Shown here: piece by piece, positions 58,830 to 64,000 of the stretch
Numbering within the stretch: the stretch's first letter is position 1
How the letters are laid out: the number at the start of each line of letters is the position of its first letter
NCBI GenBank assembly: GCA_964519885.1
Contig: CAZFLX010000006.1
Coordinates: forward strand, 1-64,000
DNA length: 64,000 bases
Source of the DNA: GCA-002282575 sp964519885
Lineage (GTDB): Bacteria > Pseudomonadota > Gammaproteobacteria > Thiomicrospirales > Thiomicrospiraceae
Direction of reading: 5' to 3'
Notes under the pieces: model-generated
What the model saw: only the letters and a program-made list of their open reading frames with translations
Told to the model about the DNA's origin: nothing
Database searches by the model: none
Program-made: the position numbers and the translations under genes

Positions 58830-60494
58830 CTAACGAATAACAGGTTTGTACTTGATACGAACCGGACCGGCATCACTGCCTTTACGGCGCTTGTAGTCTT
58901 CTTCATAATCCGAGTAGTTACCTGGAAAAAATTCGACATGGCTATCGCCTTCAAAGGCAATAATATGCGTGGCAATACGATCTAAGAACCAGCGATCATG
59001 CGAGATGACCAAAGCTGTTCCGGGATATTCCAACAAGGCTTCTTCCAAAGCACGTAGCGTTTCAACGTCTAAGTCATTGGTGGGTTCGTCCAATAATAGT
59101 ACGTTACCACCAGTACGAAGGGTTTTCGCTAAGTGAACACGGTTGCGCTCACCGCCTGAAAGGTCTTTAATAAATTTGCCTTGATCGCCACCCTTAAAAT
59201 TAAAGCGTCCACAATAAGAGCGAGCCGATAACTCAAATTTACCTACGGTGATGATATCGGAACCATCAGAAATTTCTTCGAAAACAGTTTTATTGTCTGC
59301 TAAAGCGTCACGACTTTGATCGACGTAGGATAATTGAACCGTATCACCAATGGTCACTGTTCCGGCATCGGGTTGATCAACACCGGTAATCATTTTGAAG
59401 AAGGTAGACTTACCTGCACCGTTGGGTCCAATAATGCCAACAATCGCTCCAGCAGGGATGCTGGCAGTGAAGTTGTCAATCAACAAACGATCGCTAAATC
59501 CTTTACTGATGTTGTCGAAATCAATGACTTTATTACCCAAGCGTTCGCCAACGGGAATGAAAATTTCATTGGTTTCATTACGTTTTTGGTATTCGACACT
59601 TGAGAGCTCATCAAAGCGCGCCATACGGGCTTTCGATTTGGCATGACGCCCTTTAGGATTGGTGCGTACCCATTCCAGCTCTTGCTTCATGCTTTTAATA
59701 TGGGCTTGTTCTGCCTTAGACTCTTGTTCTAAACGACGCTCTTTGGCTTCCAACCAGGCAGAATAATTGCCTTCGTAGGGAATGCCCATGCCACGGTCAA
59801 GCTCTAAAATCCAACCAGCCACATTATCTAAGAAATAACGGTCGTGAGTGACGGCAACAACTGTACCTGAATAGTTGTGTAAAAACTGTTCTAACCAAGC
59901 AATGGATTCGGCATCCAAATGGTTGGTTGGTTCGTCAAGCAACAACATGTCGGGACGAGAAAGTAACAGTTTACATAAGGCAACGCGGCGACGCTCACCA
60001 CCAGAAAGTTTGGTTACATCGGCATCCCAAGGGGGAAGGCGTAAGGCATCGGCGGCGATTTCTAATTGATTTTCGAGGTTGTGACCATCACTAGCTTGTA
60101 AGATGTTTTCAAGTTCTGCTTGGCGAATCGCTAAGGCATCAAAGTCTGCATCGGGTTCTGCATAAGCGGCATACACAGCGTCTAATTCGGCTTGAGCATC
60201 ACTAATGTGTGCTAGCGCTTCTTCAACGTTGCCACGTACCGTTTTATTGGGGTCCAGTTGCGGTTCTTGCGGTAAATAGCCGACTTTAATACCCGGCATC
60301 GGGCGAGCTTCCCCTTCAATGTTGGTGTCGAGTCCCGCCATGATTTTTAACAGCGTTGATTTACCCGAACCATTTAGACCCAGTACGCCAATTTTGGCAC
60401 CCGGAAAAAAGGATAATGAAATGTCTTTTAAAATGTGTTTTTTCGGCGGCACGACTTTGCCAACCCGATGCATGGTGTAGATATATTGAGCCAT
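58830..60494 (-). CDS. ettA: Energy-dependent translational throttle protein EttA
   Basis: 554 aa, ABC-F with two nucleotide-binding domains: Walker A GLNGSGKSTLLKIMAG and GPNGAGKSTFFKMITG, signatures LSGGERRRVALCK and LSGGERNRVHLAK, Walker B motifs ending LLLDEPTNHLDAES and LLLDEPTNDLDVET. The arm region between domains is present. Binds the ribosomal E site under low energy. Co-directional with coaE. Confidence 0.96.
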   Translation of the reverse strand: MAQYIYTMHRVGKVVPPKKHILKDISLSFFPGAKIGVLGLNGSGKSTLLKIMAGLDTNIEGEARPMPGIKVGYLPQEPQLDPNKTVRGNVEEALAHISDAQAELDAVYAAYAEPDADFDALAIRQAELENILQASDGHNLENQLEIAADALRLPPWDADVTKLSGGERRRVALCKLLLSRPDMLLLDEPTNHLDAESIAWLEQFLHNYSGTVVAVTHDRYFLDNVAGWILELDRGMGIPYEGNYSAWLEAKERRLEQESKAEQAHIKSMKQELEWVRTNPKGRHAKSKARMARFDELSSVEYQKRNETNEIFIPVGERLGNKVIDFDNISKGFSDRLLIDNFTASIPAGAIVGIIGPNGAGKSTFFKMITGVDQPDAGTVTIGDTVQLSYVDQSRDALADNKTVFEEISDGSDIITVGKFELSARSYCGRFNFKGGDQGKFIKDLSGGERNRVHLAKTLRTGGNVLLLDEPTNDLDVETLRALEEALLEYPGTALVISHDRWFLDRIATHIIAFEGDSHVEFFPGNYSDYEEDYKRRKGSDAGPVRIKYKPVIR

Positions 60495-60637
60495 TTTAGC
60501 GTATCATAACCTTCGTAATAAAAAATAAGTATAGTGCTGAATTCATATTAGTGATGATGGTAACGGCTTAAGGGTTGCTTTGCAATCACTTATGGGTGTA
60601 ATATCGACATTAATAGGACAGCTTTTGTGGGGAAACT

Positions 60638-61489
60638 ATGGCAGAAACGTTCGAACAGAAATTACGTAGGGCTTTTCAAGCTATTCAAGGTGTTTCTATT
60701 CCCGATTTACCTGAGGAAGTGATTGCGCTGAATAACGAGGTTTCTAGTCGTTATCCGAACACGCAAAACATGGTGGCTATTATCAGTAAGAATGCCTTAC
60801 TGGCAGCTGATGTATTACGTATTGCGAACTCTCCAGGTATGCGTCCCAAACAAATCATTAAAACCATTCCCCAAGCGGTGGCTATATTAGGTACTGTCAA
60901 CTTAAAGAATATGGTGTTGGCTTCTGCCTTGAAACAAGCTTTTGGTGGTAATGGTACCATTCGTGAAATTATGGATAATTCGGCGGACGTTGCTTTTTGT
61001 ATGGCTGAATTGGCTAATGGCGTGCAGGGTGTTAGTCCCGATGAGGCTTACTTATGCGGATTGTTTCACAATTGCGGTGCCTTTTTATTATCGTGCAAAG
61101 ATGCGAAAACCTACAGCGACCTTTTCTTTCAGTCGTTAAGTCTGCCGGTGACTTCAATCGAAAAAGAGGAAAGTTTATTCAATACTAATCACGCTGTGGT
61201 AGGTTTGTTGATGGCAAAAAAATGGAATTTATCGGCAGAGATAACCCAAGCGATTTACGACCATCATAAACCTCACTGCGATCAAATCAGCAATGAGAAA
61301 GTGCGCTTATTGGTAGCACTGATTAAAGTGGGTAACGGTATTGTGTCAGAAGTTTCGATGGGGTCTTATATCGGTGCCGAAATGACAGAACAGTTCAAAG
61401 ATGGTCTTGATACCCTCATGTTAGACGATAGGGATATTAAGGCCGTTAGAATGGCACTACAAACCTATTCCGCTTTAGGAACAGCTTAA
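60638..61489 (+). CDS. HDOD-domain regulatory protein
   Basis: 283 aa, covering a single HDOD domain (residues ~15-215) with IPDLPEEVIALNNEVS, VLRIANSPG and the helix-rich LCGLFHNCGAFLL region. HDOD proteins regulate motility, secretion or stress signalling, often with c-di-GMP systems. Mostly without the catalytic HD pair. No linked signalling genes. Confidence 0.85.
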   Translation: MAETFEQKLRRAFQAIQGVSIPDLPEEVIALNNEVSSRYPNTQNMVAIISKNALLAADVLRIANSPGMRPKQIIKTIPQAVAILGTVNLKNMVLASALKQAFGGNGTIREIMDNSADVAFCMAELANGVQGVSPDEAYLCGLFHNCGAFLLSCKDAKTYSDLFFQSLSLPVTSIEKEESLFNTNHAVVGLLMAKKWNLSAEITQAIYDHHKPHCDQISNEKVRLLVALIKVGNGIVSEVSMGSYIGAEMTEQFKDGLDTLMLDDRDIKAVRMALQTYSALGTA

Positions 61490-61497
61490 TTAGCTAT

Positions 61498-61524
61498 AAA
61501 AAAACAAGGTAAAATGTTACCTTG
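61498..61524 (-). terminator. Terminator of the lpxH-cyclophilin operon
   Basis: Perfect 8-bp stem CAAGGTAA-AATG-TTACCTTG, with the U tract on the minus strand (A tract 61498-61504 on the plus strand). It lies 34 bp downstream of lpxH on its strand. Confidence 0.75.
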
Positions 61525-61557
61525 CTAATAAATATTTTAATTAAAATAAACAAGGGC

Positions 61558-62277
61558 TTAAAAAGTTTCTAGTTTAAGCTGCTGGTTTTTCCAAGTTAAA
61601 TAAACAGTTTCGGGACGCCAGTCACCTAATACCCAACGAGTGACACCCTGAATGGGTGGGTGTTGCATCGGGCGGTGAGTATGACCATGAATTATGTGGC
61701 TTACTGTCGGATGTCGGGCAATAAGTTGCGCTATGCCTAATTGTGTCACATCCATTATTTCGGCGCTTTTTTCAGACTTTTGACCTTCACTGGCTGCTTT
61801 TAGCTGTTGCGCAATTTGCAACCGTTCAGCTGGACTTTTTGCCAAAGCCTGTGCTTGCCAGTCGGGATGGGTAGATAAAGCACGCATTTTCAAATATTCC
61901 ACATCGTCGGTACACAAGGTGTCGCCGTGCAACAAAACGGCTTTTTGTTGACCTAATTGAATTTCAGTTTCATCACTTAGCAAGGTTGCGCCGGTAGCTT
62001 GGGCGAAGTCGGATTTCAGTAAGAAATCTCGGTTGCCTAAGCCGACATATAGCTTGCGACCCGTATGAGAAAACTGCTTTAGTGCGGAGATAAAAGGTGC
62101 GTAAGCCACCAAACCAACATCGTCGCCAATCCAGCCATCAAACAAGTCGCCAAGAATATACAAGCAATCCGCCTCTATTGCCTTGGTTTGCATGAAATTG
62201 AGAAAGGCCTGACTGACCGTAGCGTCCACCTGCAAAGGCAGGTGAACATCGGCAATGAAGAAAATGGTTTCTGACAT
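61558..62277 (-). CDS. lpxH: UDP-2,3-diacylglucosamine diphosphatase
   Basis: 239 aa. Calcineurin-like metallophosphatase motifs FIADVHLPL, LGDLFDGWIGDD, VGLGNRDFLL and HGDTLCTDD, IIHGHTHRPM. Fourth step of lipid A synthesis. Eight bases after a secreted cyclophilin gene on the same strand. Confidence 0.96.
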   Translation of the reverse strand: MSETIFFIADVHLPLQVDATVSQAFLNFMQTKAIEADCLYILGDLFDGWIGDDVGLVAYAPFISALKQFSHTGRKLYVGLGNRDFLLKSDFAQATGATLLSDETEIQLGQQKAVLLHGDTLCTDDVEYLKMRALSTHPDWQAQALAKSPAERLQIAQQLKAASEGQKSEKSAEIMDVTQLGIAQLIARHPTVSHIIHGHTHRPMQHPPIQGVTRWVLGDWRPETVYLTWKNQQLKLETF

Positions 62278-62285
62278 CAGTAAGT

Positions 62286-62849
62286 TTAAAGTTGACGTGC
62301 TTCTTGAATAATCACAGGCTCTTTAGGTACGTCTTGATGCATACCATTGCGCCCCGTTGGAACACTACGAATTTCATTCACCGTTTTCATACCATCAACG
62401 ACTTTACCGAATACCGCATAACCCCAAGCGCGTGGTGTTTTTTCACGGAAATCTAAAAAATCATTGTTGGTGGTGTTAATAAAAAACTGTGCAGTGGCAG
62501 AGTGAGGATCGTTGGTACGCGCCATGGCTAGAGTACCAATGGTGTTTTTTAAGCCATTGTCTGCTTCATTTTCAACAGGCGCTAGTGTCGATTTTTGGTT
62601 CATATCGGGTGTGAAGCCACCACCTTGAATCATGAAGTCTTTAATCACTCGGTGGAAAATGGTGCCATTATAATGACCGTTTTTAACATAGGTTAAGAAG
62701 TTAGCCACCGTTTTAGGGGCTTTATCGGCATACAACTCAACGGTAATATCGCCATGATTGGTTTTGAATAATACTTTCGGGTTATCAGCTAAAGCTTCAG
62801 TGGTAGACATAGCGAATAATACTCCTAATACTGCTAAAAAACGACGCAT
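62286..62849 (-). CDS. ppiA: Periplasmic cyclophilin-type peptidyl-prolyl isomerase
   Basis: 187 aa with a cleavable signal peptide (MRRFLAVLGVLFAMSTTEAL). The cyclophilin fold includes TIFHRVIKDFMIQGGGFTPDM, TIGTLAMARTNDPHSATAQFF and AVFGKVVDGMKTV. Accelerates proline isomerisation in exported proteins. First gene of the ppiA-lpxH pair. Confidence 0.88.
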   Translation of the reverse strand: MRRFLAVLGVLFAMSTTEALADNPKVLFKTNHGDITVELYADKAPKTVANFLTYVKNGHYNGTIFHRVIKDFMIQGGGFTPDMNQKSTLAPVENEADNGLKNTIGTLAMARTNDPHSATAQFFINTTNNDFLDFREKTPRAWGYAVFGKVVDGMKTVNEIRSVPTGRNGMHQDVPKEPVIIQEARQL

Positions 62850-62902
62850 GCTGGGATGCTCCTTGTGAATGATTGATAAAATTATAACATATCAAGCTTG
62901 AT

Positions 62903-64000
62903 CTAATGACTCAGCTCAAACGCAACCATATATTCAACTTGTTCTACACTGATTGCGGTCATACATACCGGTTGAGAACATGGTGTTTTACGGTGATTAG
63001 ATGCTGAAACGCAAGGTGCACAGGCAAGACCCGCCCAAATAGGGATGCTGTTGCCGAGCGAGCCATAGAGCGTCGGTGTTTCTGGGCCAAACAGAACAAA
63101 GGTTTTCAACGGCGTAATGGCCGAAAAGTGCCCAGGACCAGAGTCATTGGTTACCATAAGGGTGCTGATGGTGTAGAGCGTTGGTAATTCAGCGAATTTA
63201 ACACCACCGGCAAAGTTAATCACGCGGTCACTATCGCAGACTTGTTTAAGAAGCTCCGCTTCTGCTCGTTCTGCCGGTGCGCCCGTAATGAGAATGACAA
63301 TGTCGTCAAAACGGCTGAGTAAACGACGCATGAGTTCTGCGTAACGCTCTTTGGGCCAGCGTCGTTGTGGTAGCAATTCAGAAGCATTCGGGTTGATTAA
63401 TACAATACGCCTATTGTTAAGCGTTTGATCGGGGCAAAGTAAAGCAATGCGCTGGCGCATTTCAGCTTGTGCACTTTCGCTAACGCTAACTTGTGCCAAC
63501 TCGATGTCATCATCACTGATGTGAACCTTAGCATAAGGTACTTCATCCGCTTCACATTCAAGGCTATAAACCAGTGCAACAAAGCTTTTGGCAACATGTT
63601 GATGGGCATTGTAAGCTACTTTATGCGTGAGCATAAAACCACGCCATAAGCCTTCGTTGTGAAAGCTATGAAAACCAACGCGGCGCCAGGCTCCTGAAAG
63701 TCCCGTTAATAATGCGCTGACGCGAGAGAAAAGTTCCAAATCAATGACGGTATCAATCTGATTGCGACGACACCAAACCAAGTAGCGCAGGCTGTCCCAC
63801 AATAAGGTGAATAAATTGTCTTCACGAAGGGTAAACACATTTTCGCGTTTTACCGTGTCTAATAATTCTAAACTGGGGCGGTTTTTAGCAAAAATAACGA
63901 AATAGAGTTCGGCATTCAATTTATCGCGTGCGCGACGCATAGCCGGATCAGCAATAATGGTACTACCCATTTCGGAAAGTTCAACAAAAAGAATACGTTG
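62903..64000 (-). CDS. Glycosyltransferase family 9 heptosyltransferase (5' end cut)
   Basis: Partial: the frame stays open to the window edge, and the edge codons encode QRILFVELSE before MGSTIIADPAM, the usual GT9 N-terminus. So the ATG at 63970 is internal and a few residues are missing. GT9 features include VILINPNASELLPQRRWP, VTNDSGPGHFSAITP and FGPETPTLYG. Probably an LPS core heptosyltransferase of the ADP-heptose type; the specific WaaC/F/Q subgroup is not clear. Separate from ppiA by 53 bp. Confidence 0.85.
   Translation of the reverse strand, partial: QRILFVELSEMGSTIIADPAMRRARDKLNAELYFVIFAKNRPSLELLDTVKRENVFTLREDNLFTLLWDSLRYLVWCRRNQIDTVIDLELFSRVSALLTGLSGAWRRVGFHSFHNEGLWRGFMLTHKVAYNAHQHVAKSFVALVYSLECEADEVPYAKVHISDDDIELAQVSVSESAQAEMRQRIALLCPDQTLNNRRIVLINPNASELLPQRRWPKERYAELMRRLLSRFDDIVILITGAPAERAEAELLKQVCDSDRVINFAGGVKFAELPTLYTISTLMVTNDSGPGHFSAITPLKTFVLFGPETPTLYGSLGNSIPIWAGLACAPCVSASNHRKTPCSQPVCMTAISVEQVEYMVAFELSH

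Noticed and set aside
60650..60660. GTTCGAAC palindrome resembling the AGAAC/GTTCT boxes
   Set aside because: Half-sites are in the opposite order with no spacer, and it lies inside the HDOD coding region just after its start.
63970..64000. ATG at 63970 as start of the heptosyltransferase
   Set aside because: The upstream in-frame codons encode ILFVELSE, the conserved GT9 first strand, so the true start lies beyond the window.

Overview
The window is chromosomal DNA of a gammaproteobacterium. Gene order and protein content fit this: ubiE-ubiJ-ubiB, nadK-recN, aroA-cmk-rpsA-ihfB-lapA-pyrF, purM-purN-dcd, hda, rlmD, ettA, lpxH. I cannot fix the genus. A Thiotrichales-like, possibly sulfur-oxidising host is only an impression. 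Two regions are distinct: an integrated element at 1-8478 and core chromosome from about 8480 to the end.

Region 1 (1-8478) looks like a very compact phage satellite. It lies between two identical 50-bp copies of the 3' part of a tRNA-Arg(ACG) gene and has matching integrase arm-type repeats inside each end. Rightward it carries a tyrosine integrase, an unknown protein, and a translationally coupled trio: an unknown 107-aa protein, a PD-(D/E)XK nuclease-like protein and a Toprim + VapE primase-helicase. A roughly 1-kb stretch without large ORFs follows. It holds a dyad of three direct plus three inverted 7-bp iterons around an AT-rich core, a good candidate replication origin. It also holds several RNA-like hairpins and a duplicated promoter/leader block whose hairpin loops carry the same 8-mer, complementary to a site between the blocks, which recalls P4 immunity RNA. 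Two small coupled ORFs come next. A leftward operon then encodes a terminase-small-subunit-like protein, a 69-aa protein and a Mor-like activator. There are no capsid, tail, portal or large-terminase genes. The leftward promoter contains an AGAAC-N4-GTTCT palindrome, and a palindrome of the same design lies upstream of nadK-recN at 21.6 kb. Because recN is a classic SOS gene, the host LexA may control the satellite packaging operon.

Region 2 (8.6-64 kb) is mostly housekeeping: a KefB/YbaL-type antiporter; ubiquinone genes; hslU separated from hslV by dapF and a DUF484 gene; nudE, cysQ, recN and nadK; an M16C protease; hisC, tyrA and mpl; dcd, purN, purM and hda. After that come a periplasmic thioredoxin/TolC/mini-adaptor cluster lacking a pump gene; aroA to pyrF and rlmD; and a CYTH-TolC-peptide-importer operon in which a signal-less YkuD protein lies between the binding protein and the permeases. 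That operon runs into nagZ and an xseA with an extra N-terminal DUF5710-like domain. The segment ends with a heme-c hybrid histidine kinase, ygfZ, a SPOR protein, coaE, ettA, an HDOD protein, lpxH, a cyclophilin and a heptosyltransferase cut by the window edge.

The pieces suggest two working units. In the satellite, excision, replication (primase-helicase plus iteron origin) and packaging redirection (TerS) can be read from one short element. In the core, the binding protein, permeases, YkuD enzyme, NagZ and the Mpl at 27 kb fit a peptidoglycan recycling route. Several genes shorter than 60 codons (a 55-aa and a 44-aa membrane protein, and several small satellite ORFs) were read directly from the sequence.
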